This document shows positions 33,379-41,409 of a DNA stretch of 64,000 nt, piece after piece; positions within the stretch are counted from its first letter, which is position 1, and every line of letters starts with the position of its first letter. The DNA is from UMGS1766 sp963660915 (GTDB taxonomy: Bacteria > Bacillota > Clostridia > Oscillospirales > Oscillospiraceae). Below the pieces are notes generated by a model that did not search any database, was not told where the DNA came from, and saw only the letters and a program-made list of their open reading frames with translations. Both the position numbers and the translations under genes were made by a program. The stretch covers positions 1-64,000 of the forward strand of contig CAVLAO010000002.1 of assembly GCA_963660915.1 (NCBI GenBank), given 5' to 3'.

Positions 33379-34683
33379 ATGGACATTTACCGGCTCTATC
33401 GGCAAAAGACCGGCTCATTGGAGGCGGCACTGAACCTTATCCACAGCGGCGACCGCATTTGTATGGCGGGGGACTGCAACGAGGCGCAGATCTTTGCCAA
33501 GCATCTGCATACCATCGCCCCGCGGGTACAGAATGTGAAAGTACTCCACGGCCGCAACGGCCACTATGACTTCATTTCCGGCGATGGCATGGCCGGACAT
33601 TTCCGTGCAACCGGTTTTTTCTATGGCCCGGACTGGCACATCGGCCACCCGAAGGGCAATACGGAATATGTTCCCAGCGATCTGCCTGACTATGCCGCAT
33701 CGGCCACCGGCAACGCTCCCTTCAACGTGTTTGTTGCCGGGGCGACCCCCATGGATGAAAACGGTGACTTTTATGTCAGTCTATGTGTCATGTATGAGAT
33801 CGACCTGTTTCGCTCCGTCCTCCAACAGCCGGATCATCGGGTCATTCTGGAGGTCAACCCAAACGAGGTGAAGGTCAGCGGCGCACTGAAGATTAACATC
33901 CGCGATGTAGACTGCCTTTATGAGGTGGACTATCCTTTGCTGGAGATACCGGCCGCAGAAACAACCCCCGTGGAAGACCGCATCGGCGGTATGGTGGCAG
34001 AACTCATCCATGACGGAGATACGCTGCAATTGGGAATTGGTGGTCTCCCGGATGCCATTGCTCACCATCTGATGGACAAGCACGATTTGGGACTGCACAC
34101 GGAAATGTATACCTCTGCTATGGGTGAGATGCTCCGCCGAGGTGTTATCACCGGCGAACAGAAGAACTATTTGAAGGGACTGTCCATCGGTACTTTCGCC
34201 GGTGGTGACCGCGCCCTCTATGAAACCATGCGGGATCATCCTACGGTGCGGGTTGCGCCGGGGAGTTTCTGCGTCGATCCCACTGTCATCATGCGCAACG
34301 ACAACATGGTGTCCGTCAACACTATTCTGGAAATGGATCTGACCGGTCAGGTAAACTCCGAAACCATCGGCACGCGGCAATATTCCGGTTCCGGCGGCGG
34401 GTTCTGCTTTGCCTATGGCGCGATGCATTCCAGAGGCGGTCGAGGGATTCTGGCTTTCTCCGCCCGGAGCAGGAAAGGCATTCCGAAAATAAAAGCCACC
34501 CTCACTCCCGGCTCTGCTGTGACGATCCCCCGTAACTATGTAGACTATATCGTAACGGAATACGGTGTGGCGCGGCTGCGCGGACGCTCGGTACGGGAGC
34601 GGTGTGAACTGCTTATCGCACTGGCTCATCCGGACGACCGGGCGGAGCTGCGCCGAAAAGCCAGAGAATATTTTTATATCTGA
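33379..34683 (+). CDS. Acetyl-CoA hydrolase/transferase family CoA-transferase (Cat2/4-hydroxybutyrate type)
   Basis: 434 residues, class I CoA-transferase of the acetyl-CoA hydrolase/transferase fold. An N-terminal domain (SGDRICMAGDCNEAQ) precedes the C-terminal domain with LQLGIGGLPDAIAHHL, the catalytic Glu region LHTEMYTSAM and the CoA loop YSGSGGGFCFAYGA. Relatives use acetate, butyrate or 4-hydroxybutyrate. The substrate here is not decided by sequence. It lies 15 bases before the GRE homologue, suggesting it activates or releases the CoA ester of that pathway's acid. Confidence 0.9.
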   Translation: MDIYRLYRQKTGSLEAALNLIHSGDRICMAGDCNEAQIFAKHLHTIAPRVQNVKVLHGRNGHYDFISGDGMAGHFRATGFFYGPDWHIGHPKGNTEYVPSDLPDYAASATGNAPFNVFVAGATPMDENGDFYVSLCVMYEIDLFRSVLQQPDHRVILEVNPNEVKVSGALKINIRDVDCLYEVDYPLLEIPAAETTPVEDRIGGMVAELIHDGDTLQLGIGGLPDAIAHHLMDKHDLGLHTEMYTSAMGEMLRRGVITGEQKNYLKGLSIGTFAGGDRALYETMRDHPTVRVAPGSFCVDPTVIMRNDNMVSVNTILEMDLTGQVNSETIGTRQYSGSGGGFCFAYGAMHSRGGRGILAFSARSRKGIPKIKATLTPGSAVTIPRNYVDYIVTEYGVARLRGRSVRERCELLIALAHPDDRAELRRKAREYFYI

Positions 34684-34698
34684 TAAGGAGGAAACGCC

Positions 34699-37059
34699 AT
34701 GAATATCGATCGGGAACGGATTGAGCGCATGCGTCAGTCCAAGCTGGTGCAGCCGTCCATCTGTGTAGAGCGCATCAAGTACATGACAGAGTCTTACCGC
34801 ACCACCGAAGGTGAACCGGAGGTCATCCGCCGCGCCAAGGCATTTCTCCATGTGCTGGAGCATATCTCAGTTATTATCTATCCCGACGATCTCATCGTTG
34901 GTCAGCCCAGTAGCAAGGTGCGGGGCGGCAGCATCAGCCCGGAAGTGCGCTGCGACTGGATTCTGGATGAGATGGATACTGTCTCTCAACGGGACATTGA
35001 CCCATACGTTCCTCTTACAGAGGAGGAAAAAGATGTTCTGCGGGATGTGGTGCCCTACTGGAAGGAGCGCTCCGTCTATGCCAAGTGGAAGGCAGCCTGT
35101 CCTGCCGAGGCACAGCAGTACGATGGCGTCATCTTCGGCGGCGGCGCATTCTGCGGAAATAATCAGCACTTCGGCCACATCAGCGTAGATTATGCCATGC
35201 TGCTCCGATTGGGTGCAGAGGGCATTCTGGACAAAGTGAATGCCCGCCTGGCCGACGCGGTCCCTGGTTTGTCGGAACACGACGAGCTGACTGCTATGGG
35301 CATTACCCTGCGTGGCCTTATGGTTATTGGTGAACGCTATGCCGACAAGGCCGAAGAACTGGCTCGAATGGAAAAGGACCCCGACCGAAAAAAAGAACTG
35401 GAACAGATTGCTGTCGTATGCCGTCATGTGCCCCGCTATCCTGCCCGTTCCTTTTACGAAGCGCTGCAAAGCACCTGGTTTGCCTATCTGTGCGCCATGA
35501 TTGAGAACTGGGGCACAGGCAACACCCTCTTGCGTGCCGATCAGTATCTCTATCCCTACTACGTGCAGGACATCTGCACTGGTATGATGACGGAGGAGCA
35601 GGCGACGATGCTGGTGTGCAGCTTCTATGTCACCTGTAATTTCGGCTGCGTGGTGTACAGTGAGATGTCCTCCCACGGATTCGCCGGAGCGAACAGCGGC
35701 ACCAGTATCACTTTAGGCGGAGTGAAACCTGACGGCACCACAGCAGTCAATGCACTGACCTATGTGTTTTTAAACGCTGAAGAAATGGTGAATCTCTCCT
35801 CCGAGGACATTGTTATCCGCATTAACGATAACTCTCCCGCCGAGTACCTTACCGCCGCCGTGCGGCTGGCGCGGGCGCTGGGAGGGAAACTGAAATTTGT
35901 CGGCGATGCTACTACCATTGCCAACCTGGAATATGACGGCGTTCCGACGGAAATTGCCCGGGACTTTGCGATTGCGGGCTGTACTTCCCCCGAAGTGGGC
36001 GGTACGGTGTACAATGTCCCGGGGGGGATCATCAATGCTGCAGGCATTCTGGAGCTGGCGCTGAATAACGGTGTTCAGCGACTCACCGGTCTGAAACTGG
36101 GCTTGGAAACCGGAGACGCGACGCAGTTTGACTCCTTCGAGGCGGTTTGGGATGCCTTTGAGGCTCAGGTACGTCATGTGATCCCCTTCTGTCATGCCAT
36201 TAAGAATGCAGACAAAGCCACCTTTGCTGCATACCGCCCCAGTCCCTTTGAGTCGGTTTTGTCCGAGTCCTGCATCCAACGGGGACAGGACATCACCCGC
36301 GGCGGAACCGCTCCCTTCCTCTGGTATGCCATGTCAGTGGCCGGTCTGCCCAATGTGGGCAACTCCCTGGCCGCCATAAAGAAGTGGGTGTTTGATGAGA
36401 AAAAGGTTACCATGCAGGAAGTGCTGGATGCGTTGGCGGTCAATTTCGAGGGACACGAGGATCTGCTTTTCCTGATGCGACGGGCGCCTAAATGGGGCAA
36501 CGACAATCCCTATGTGGATGAGCTGGTAAACCGCGCAGTACGGCTGTTCGGTGAAGTAGTGGGGGAGACACCGGGTTATGCCGGGGCAAAATCCACCATT
36601 GCGGCGGCGGCTGTGACAGCCAACGTCGGCCTTGGTATGTGTCTTGGTGCAACGCCGGAGGGACGGTTGGCAAGGGAATCGTTGGCAGATGGCGGCATTT
36701 CTCCCACCTGCGGCACGAATGACAGCGGAATGACTGCCACAATGATGTCCATTGCCCATTTACCCCACCAGTATTTGCGTCACGGCGAGGTATTGAACAT
36801 CCGTCTTGATCCGGACGCGGTGAATAATGATGCGAAACTGGAGAAGTTTGCTTCCCTGATCCGCAGCTATATCAAGGCCGGCGGGTTCCTTGTGCAGTTC
36901 AACATCGTTGGTACAGCCACATTGAAGGATGCCATGCTTCATCCGGAGAATCACAGAGATCTTGTAGTGCGAGTGGCAACCTATGCGGCCTATTTCATCG
37001 AACTCGGGCCTGAGCTGCAAAACGACATCATTCGCAGAATGGAGTTTGAATCGGTATGA
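34699..37059 (+). CDS. Glycyl-radical-enzyme homologue lacking the radical glycine
   Basis: 786 residues, the usual length for pyruvate-formate-lyase-like dehydratases and decarboxylases (glycerol dehydratase, HypD). PFL domain over about 1-640, Gly-radical domain at about 660-786. The thiyl-radical Cys is present at C428 in AIAGCTSPEVGG, but the C-x-E of dehydratases and decarboxylases reads C-T-S. In the C-terminal loop, where the family has R-V-x-G-Y/F, this protein reads RVATYAAYF: T761, codon ACC at 36979-36981, replaces the glycine. The frame is intact on both sides (LQNDIIRRMEF follows normally), so it is not a frameshift. It starts at an ATG after AAGGAGG and overlaps the activase gene (ATGA). 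It is either a catalytically altered clade or a pseudoenzyme; substrate unknown. Confidence 0.88.
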   Translation: MNIDRERIERMRQSKLVQPSICVERIKYMTESYRTTEGEPEVIRRAKAFLHVLEHISVIIYPDDLIVGQPSSKVRGGSISPEVRCDWILDEMDTVSQRDIDPYVPLTEEEKDVLRDVVPYWKERSVYAKWKAACPAEAQQYDGVIFGGGAFCGNNQHFGHISVDYAMLLRLGAEGILDKVNARLADAVPGLSEHDELTAMGITLRGLMVIGERYADKAEELARMEKDPDRKKELEQIAVVCRHVPRYPARSFYEALQSTWFAYLCAMIENWGTGNTLLRADQYLYPYYVQDICTGMMTEEQATMLVCSFYVTCNFGCVVYSEMSSHGFAGANSGTSITLGGVKPDGTTAVNALTYVFLNAEEMVNLSSEDIVIRINDNSPAEYLTAAVRLARALGGKLKFVGDATTIANLEYDGVPTEIARDFAIAGCTSPEVGGTVYNVPGGIINAAGILELALNNGVQRLTGLKLGLETGDATQFDSFEAVWDAFEAQVRHVIPFCHAIKNADKATFAAYRPSPFESVLSESCIQRGQDITRGGTAPFLWYAMSVAGLPNVGNSLAAIKKWVFDEKKVTMQEVLDALAVNFEGHEDLLFLMRRAPKWGNDNPYVDELVNRAVRLFGEVVGETPGYAGAKSTIAAAAVTANVGLGMCLGATPEGRLARESLADGGISPTCGTNDSGMTATMMSIAHLPHQYLRHGEVLNIRLDPDAVNNDAKLEKFASLIRSYIKAGGFLVQFNIVGTATLKDAMLHPENHRDLVVRVATYAAYFIELGPELQNDIIRRMEFESV

Positions 37060-37973
37060 TGACTTCGAAAACGAGCTCTCCTACTGCGCTGTTGTTCAAC
37101 ATTACAAAGGGCTCCTTTGTAGACGGTTACGGCATTCGCACCACCATTTTTTTGAAGGGATGTCCGCTGAAATGCAAGTGGTGCTGCAATCCAGAGGGGC
37201 AAAGCTTTGCTCCGGAGCTGCGTTTGCTTATTGACCGCTGCCGAGGCTGCGGCAAATGTGTACCTTTGTGTCCGAAAAAAGCGCTGACCGTCTCGGACGG
37301 ACTGGTGCAGGTTGATCGGACAAAATGCGACGGCTGCGGTAAATGCACCTCTGCCTGCTGGTTTGATGCCCTGCAGATCTACGGTCGGGAGACCAGCGCT
37401 CAGGAGATGTTTGATGAGATCATCCGGGACAAGCCGTTTTTTGACGACTCAGGCGGTGGCCTGACCATCGGCGGCGGCGAGGCCACCTGTTACCCGGATT
37501 TCTGCCTGGAAATGATCCGTCTTTGTCATGAGGCAGGCATCAATGTGGCCATCGACACCTGCGGTTATGTCATAGGGGAGAAGCGTTTTGCTGTGCTGGA
37601 ACAGGCGGATCTGATCCTCTTTGACATCAAGGGGCTGAACGATGAAAAACATATCGCCAACACCGGAGTGTCCAATCGCATCATTCATGAAAATCTACGA
37701 CGGTTGGATGCACTGGGGAAATCGGTCATCATCCGCTATCCCATGATACCCGGATATAATCTGGACGAAGCGGAAGCAATCGCCGACTATCTGACCCAGT
37801 TCTCCTGCATCGAACGGGTGGATCTTATCGGTTATCATCGCTTCGGCGCGACAAAGTATGACCAGATCGGTCTGACTTACACCGTAGAAGGCGAAAGCAT
37901 GCCTACCGAACAGCGGCAGGAGATGCTGGAGATGTTTCTGGCTAAGGGACATAACGCCCAACTGGGCGGATAA
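37056..37973 (+). CDS. Glycyl-radical-enzyme activase (radical SAM)
   Basis: 305 residues. Radical-SAM CX3CX2C motif at C36/C40/C43 (GCPLKCKWCC) binds the SAM-cleaving 4Fe-4S cluster. Two ferredoxin-type C-x2-C-x2-C-x3-C sets (C62-C72, C91-C101) mark the dehydratase/decarboxylase type of activase rather than the PFL type. GGGEATCYPDF is the GGE motif for SAM. The usual DGPGIRT reads DGYGIRT. All cluster ligands are intact although its presumed partner lacks the target glycine. Its start overlaps the GRE stop. Confidence 0.93.
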   Translation: MMTSKTSSPTALLFNITKGSFVDGYGIRTTIFLKGCPLKCKWCCNPEGQSFAPELRLLIDRCRGCGKCVPLCPKKALTVSDGLVQVDRTKCDGCGKCTSACWFDALQIYGRETSAQEMFDEIIRDKPFFDDSGGGLTIGGGEATCYPDFCLEMIRLCHEAGINVAIDTCGYVIGEKRFAVLEQADLILFDIKGLNDEKHIANTGVSNRIIHENLRRLDALGKSVIIRYPMIPGYNLDEAEAIADYLTQFSCIERVDLIGYHRFGATKYDQIGLTYTVEGESMPTEQRQEMLEMFLAKGHNAQLGG

Positions 37974-37980
37974 TATCAAC

Positions 37981-38021
37981 AGGAGGGATGGTTTTGCACC
38001 ACCCCTCCTTGATTTTTTTTT
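37981..38021 (+). terminator. Terminator after the GRE operon
   Basis: 11-bp stem with one mismatch (37981-37991 with 37999-38009), 7-base loop, then TTGA and nine T. Confidence 0.88.
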
Positions 38022-38037
38022 CAGTGTTCGCTATAAT
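38009..38037 (+). promoter_or_regulatory. Promoter overlapping the GRE operon terminator
   Basis: TTGATT, 17-base spacer, TATAAT. The -35 lies in the end of the terminator stem and the spacer in its T-tract. It would start transcription near 38044, feeding the leader of the gamma-glutamyl hydrolase gene. Confidence 0.6.
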
Positions 38038-38043
38038 TTTGCT

Positions 38044-38187
38044 GTTGGGGCGAGTGTTGGGTAGTTTTTTGAAAGAAACTGTCATCGATAAGACCTTCAA
38101 AATACTGAATTTGAAGACTGGTTCCCCAAACCAAATATCAAAAATTTTGCAGACAATGAGGTCCGTCGTTCTCATTGTCTGCTTTTT
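38044..38187 (+). ncRNA. Structured leader or small RNA ending in an intrinsic terminator
   Basis: About 144 bases between a good promoter and a perfect 12-bp terminator stem (GCAGACAATGAG/CTCATTGTCTGC, 38149-38160 with 38171-38182, then T6). Inside, CTTCAAA pairs with TTTGAAG, and GTTGGGG near 38043 can pair with CCCCAAAC near 38124. It ends 17 bases before the hydrolase start, so it could be a transcription-attenuating leader or an independent small RNA. It matches no riboswitch class that I recognise. Confidence 0.45.
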
Positions 38188-38203
38188 TACTGGAGTGACC
38201 TTT

Positions 38204-38905
38204 ATGAAACCGATTATCGGCGTGACGCCGTTGTGGGATGATGAAAAAACGAGCCTTTGGATGCTTCCAGGATATATGGATGGAGTCCGGAATGCGGGCG
38301 GTTTGCCCATCATGCTTCCTTTGACATCCGATCCGGAAGAACTGGATCAGCTGTCCCAACTGTGTGCGGGGGTTCTGTTGACCGGCGGCCATGATGTCTG
38401 CCCGGAGCGTTATCACGAACAGCCTTTGTCCAATTTGGTCTCTGTCTGCGCGGACAGAGATGCTATGGAACTGCAACTGCTGCACCTTGCACTGCAGCAG
38501 GATAAACCCATTCTTGGTATTTGCCGCGGAATTCAGTTTATAAACGCGGCTCTGGGCGGAACTTTATATCAGGATCTTCCCACACAGCATCCATCTTCCA
38601 CAGAGCACCACATGGTTCCGCCGTATGATCGAAGGGCGCATACCGTAACCATTCTCAAACAGACTCCATTGTATGACTTGCTCCGCGTGGATACGCTTGG
38701 TGTAAACAGCTATCATCATCAGGCAATCAAAGAGTTATCCCCTCAATTGGCACCTATGGCAATTTCAGAAGATGGATTGATTGAATCGGTTTACATGCCC
38801 GGGGAAAAATTTCTCTGGGCAACCCAATGGCATCCGGAGTTTTCCTGGAAATCCGATGAAGCCAGCCGAAAAATATTCCGGGCATTTGTTCAAACCTGTG
38901 AATAG
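38204..38905 (+). CDS. Gamma-glutamyl-gamma-aminobutyrate hydrolase family (class I glutamine amidotransferase-like)
   Basis: 233 residues, peptidase C26/PuuD type. Nucleophile Cys in ILGICRGIQFINAALGG, catalytic His and Glu in TQWHPEF, and GVLLTGGHDVCPERY near the N-terminus. It starts with MKPIIGVTPLWDD, the family start, at the ATG 8 bases after GGAG; the open frame upstream through the leader is not coding. The substrate is probably a gamma-glutamyl compound. It lies directly after a terminator, so expression may depend on read-through. Confidence 0.9.
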   Translation: MKPIIGVTPLWDDEKTSLWMLPGYMDGVRNAGGLPIMLPLTSDPEELDQLSQLCAGVLLTGGHDVCPERYHEQPLSNLVSVCADRDAMELQLLHLALQQDKPILGICRGIQFINAALGGTLYQDLPTQHPSSTEHHMVPPYDRRAHTVTILKQTPLYDLLRVDTLGVNSYHHQAIKELSPQLAPMAISEDGLIESVYMPGEKFLWATQWHPEFSWKSDEASRKIFRAFVQTCE

Positions 38906-38945
38906 ACCGCACATTTTATCGGATGCTGCGCTGTTTTTTATGCGA

Positions 38946-40301
38946 TCACTTGCCGACGCAGAATCGCTCAAAGATCCGGTTTGTGACATCGTCCTTTACC
39001 ACTCGACCGGTTACTTCACCCAAGGCATCCAAAGCAAGCTCCACATCCGACAGAACGGCGTCCGGAGTCATTCCTGCGGACATGGCATCAAATACCGCCT
39101 GCAGGCACTCAGCTGCCCGTGCAACAGCCTCTGCTTGGCGGCGGGAAGTAAGAATTTCGCCACTGTCGCCACCCTGTGGAAACCGTTCTGCTACGGCATA
39201 TTCCAATTGATCCAGACCGGTTCCTGTTACCGAGGACACAGCCAACACACCTTCTCCCGCAAAAACGGGCAATTCAAAGCCTGGTTGATCTTCCTTTGTT
39301 GCCACGATGAGATGCTGCGGCACTTGCTGCGCCATGCGGATAATTTCCCGATCCTCCTCTGTGATCGGCCGAGAACCATCTACCAGCACCAATGCCAGCT
39401 CTGCCCGTTCCAGTGCCTGTCGAGAGCGTTCCACGCCGATACGTTCTACGGTATCTTCCGTGTCCCGCAAACCGGCTGTGTCGATCAGCCGCAATAACAC
39501 GCCGCCAACTGTTGCCTTTTCTTCCACGGTATCTCGCGTGGTGCCGGGAATATCGGTGACGATCGCCCGTTCATAGCCCAACAGGGCATTCAATAAGCTA
39601 GACTTTCCGCTGTTGGGCAGACCGACAATGGCACAACCGACTCCGTCATAGAGCTGCCGCCCCCGGCGGTAGGTAGCACTCAGGGCGGACAGCTCCTGCG
39701 CGGCTTTTTGAACGCTTTCTGTGATTTCTGCCTCGTTAAACGGTTCCAGATCCTCATCGGAATAATCCAAAACCACGTCAAAGTGCGCCATCAGGTTGAC
39801 CAGTTCATCGTAAATACCGTCAATCTTCCGCCGCATGGCCCCACCCAACTGGCTGGCCGCACAGCGGGCCGCTGCCGGCGTTTCTGCATCGATCAGGTCA
39901 ATCACTGCTTCGGCCTGGGTCAAGTCCATTTGTCCGTTCAAGAAAGCCCGACGGGTAAACTCTCCCGCCTTTGCCTGCCGAACACCAGTGGAAAACAGAG
40001 CTTCCAGTGCGGCTGTAAGCACAGCAGGAGAACCGTGGCACTGAAGTTCAACGGTATCTTCCCCGGTATAACTGTGTGGCGCACGGGAATAAGTTGCCAG
40101 GCAACGATCGATCAATCGTCCCTGTGTGTCCCGCAGTGCGCCGTATACCAGGGTACTGATCGGATATTCGGATAACTTTCGTCCGGAAAAGGGCGTGAAC
40201 AACCGCTCTGCCGCGGAGACCGATTCTTCACCGGACAGGCGCACAATCCCGATGGCGCTGCGCCCGGCTCCGGTGGCAATCGCCGCAATGGTATCACTCA
40301 T
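38946..40301 (-). CDS. mnmE: tRNA-modification GTPase MnmE
   Basis: 451 residues. N-terminal folate-binding domain (DTIAAIATGAGRSAIGIVRLSG), helical domain, inserted G domain (G1 GLPNSGKSSLLNALLG, G3 DTAGLRDTEDTVE, G4-like ATKED), and the C-terminal Cys motif IFERFCVGK. With MnmG it makes the cmnm5 modification of wobble U34. The ATG at 40301 gives the family start; a longer frame upstream is not conserved. It is usually next to khpB/yidC; here rnhA, ilvE and dagK-like genes intervene. Confidence 0.96.
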   Translation of the reverse strand: MSDTIAAIATGAGRSAIGIVRLSGEESVSAAERLFTPFSGRKLSEYPISTLVYGALRDTQGRLIDRCLATYSRAPHSYTGEDTVELQCHGSPAVLTAALEALFSTGVRQAKAGEFTRRAFLNGQMDLTQAEAVIDLIDAETPAAARCAASQLGGAMRRKIDGIYDELVNLMAHFDVVLDYSDEDLEPFNEAEITESVQKAAQELSALSATYRRGRQLYDGVGCAIVGLPNSGKSSLLNALLGYERAIVTDIPGTTRDTVEEKATVGGVLLRLIDTAGLRDTEDTVERIGVERSRQALERAELALVLVDGSRPITEEDREIIRMAQQVPQHLIVATKEDQPGFELPVFAGEGVLAVSSVTGTGLDQLEYAVAERFPQGGDSGEILTSRRQAEAVARAAECLQAVFDAMSAGMTPDAVLSDVELALDALGEVTGRVVKDDVTNRIFERFCVGK

Positions 40302-40306
40302 TTGTC

Positions 40307-41191
40307 TTACCCCCGCATAATCCGCATTGCCTGCGGGTGGTTTTTTACAATTACCTCTGCCGTATCTCCGCCATACTCTCCGTCCAATGTCCATGCCACC
40401 GGTTCGGTGCATCGGAAAGAAATCTCACCGCTTTGAAAACCGATTACGTTGCCGTCCGGAGTTTTCTTCATCAGCGCATTTAAAATTGAGGTGAATTCAT
40501 CCGGAGTTTTTGGATTTTTAACCAGCATTACTTCAAACTTGCCGTCATCCAAGCGAACCGATTCCCGCTTGATTCCCCGAAAACCGCCGACGGAGACGGA
40601 GTCCGACACCATGCCGTAAATAAAATCATCTTCCAGTACTTCTCCGTCGTGCTCCACAATCATATGATAGGGGCGCAATTGACTGATGCTCTTGACACCC
40701 TCCAGAACATAAGCAAGATGGCCAAGTAAATTTTTTTTCATCTGCGGTGTATTGTAGCTCACATCGGTAAACACGCCAAAGGCGGCAACATAGACAAAGG
40801 GCCGGCCATTGAAATCACCCAAATCGCAGGGAGACGGACTGCCGCCTACCGCGATTTCCGCTGCTTTCAATAGGTCTGACGGCAATTTAAGCGTTTTGGA
40901 AAAGTCATTGGTGCTGCCTGCCGGAAGGTAGCCAATGGACGGAAGCTGCTCTGGATTTTGCCAAAGTCCTGTGATGACTTCATTCAGCGTTCCATCACCT
41001 CCGCAGCACACCACATGGTCGTAAATTCCGGCCGCCTTTGCCGCAATCTGGGTGGCATCACTGCGATACAGCGTTGGGTGTACCGTTACCTCATAACCGG
41101 CCTGCGCAAATAAATAGATCACATCATGCAGTTGCCGAGTGATTCTCTGCTTTCCTGCATGGGGATTATAAATGAACAGCAATTTTTTCAT
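40307..41191 (-). CDS. Diacylglycerol kinase family lipid kinase (YegS/DgkB-like)
   Basis: 294 residues. Family start KKLLFIYNPHAGK, nucleotide loop CCGGDGTLNEVITGL, GYLPAGSTNDFSKTL, DLGDFNGRPFVYVAAFGVFTDV, and the C-terminal LDGEYGGD. It phosphorylates diacylglycerol or a related lipid at the membrane. The ATG at 41191 follows GGAGG by nine bases. It is five bases upstream of mnmE, so probably co-transcribed. Confidence 0.9.
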   Translation of the reverse strand: MKKLLFIYNPHAGKQRITRQLHDVIYLFAQAGYEVTVHPTLYRSDATQIAAKAAGIYDHVVCCGGDGTLNEVITGLWQNPEQLPSIGYLPAGSTNDFSKTLKLPSDLLKAAEIAVGGSPSPCDLGDFNGRPFVYVAAFGVFTDVSYNTPQMKKNLLGHLAYVLEGVKSISQLRPYHMIVEHDGEVLEDDFIYGMVSDSVSVGGFRGIKRESVRLDDGKFEVMLVKNPKTPDEFTSILNALMKKTPDGNVIGFQSGEISFRCTEPVAWTLDGEYGGDTAEVIVKNHPQAMRIMRG

Positions 41192-41330
41192 TTTGTCGCC
41201 TCCAGCAACCTTCAAAATATCCTTCTCTGTCATTATAATATAGGCAATTGCTTCACGCAAGTCATCCTGCAGATGCTTCGCTCATGAAAATAATAGTGGT
41301 TATTTTTTCATTTTTCTCCCTTCCCAGGGG

Positions 41331-41358
41331 TTGAAGTTGTAAAAATGAGTGCTATAAT
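41331..41358 (+). promoter_or_regulatory. ilvE promoter
   Basis: TTGAAG, 16-base spacer, TATAAT, with AAGGAGG at 41395-41401. The leader of about 45 bases is too short for a T-box. Confidence 0.65.
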
Positions 41359-41409
41359 GACTTTATCCATTTTAATTCATTCATAAATGATTCAAGGAGG
41401 CATCCTTCC

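Noticed and set aside
33781..34863. 360-residue open frame antisense to the CoA-transferase
   Set aside because: Mirror frame of a well-supported gene; no recognisable domain.
34867..35676. 269-residue open frame antisense to the GRE homologue
   Set aside because: Shadow of the sense frame with no start signal or family motif.
36970..36990. Frameshift or pseudogene explanation for the missing glycine in the GRE homologue
   Set aside because: The frame is open on both sides, flanking residues align to the family, and Gly to Thr needs at least two base changes, so a simple indel error does not explain it.
37988..38203. 72-codon N-terminal extension of the gamma-glutamyl hydrolase
   Set aside because: Spans a terminator, a promoter and another terminator, and family members begin at MKPIIGVTP.
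41359..41409. T-box or other amino-acid riboswitch before ilvE
   Set aside because: The leader after the promoter is only about 45 bases and has no specifier loop or terminator.
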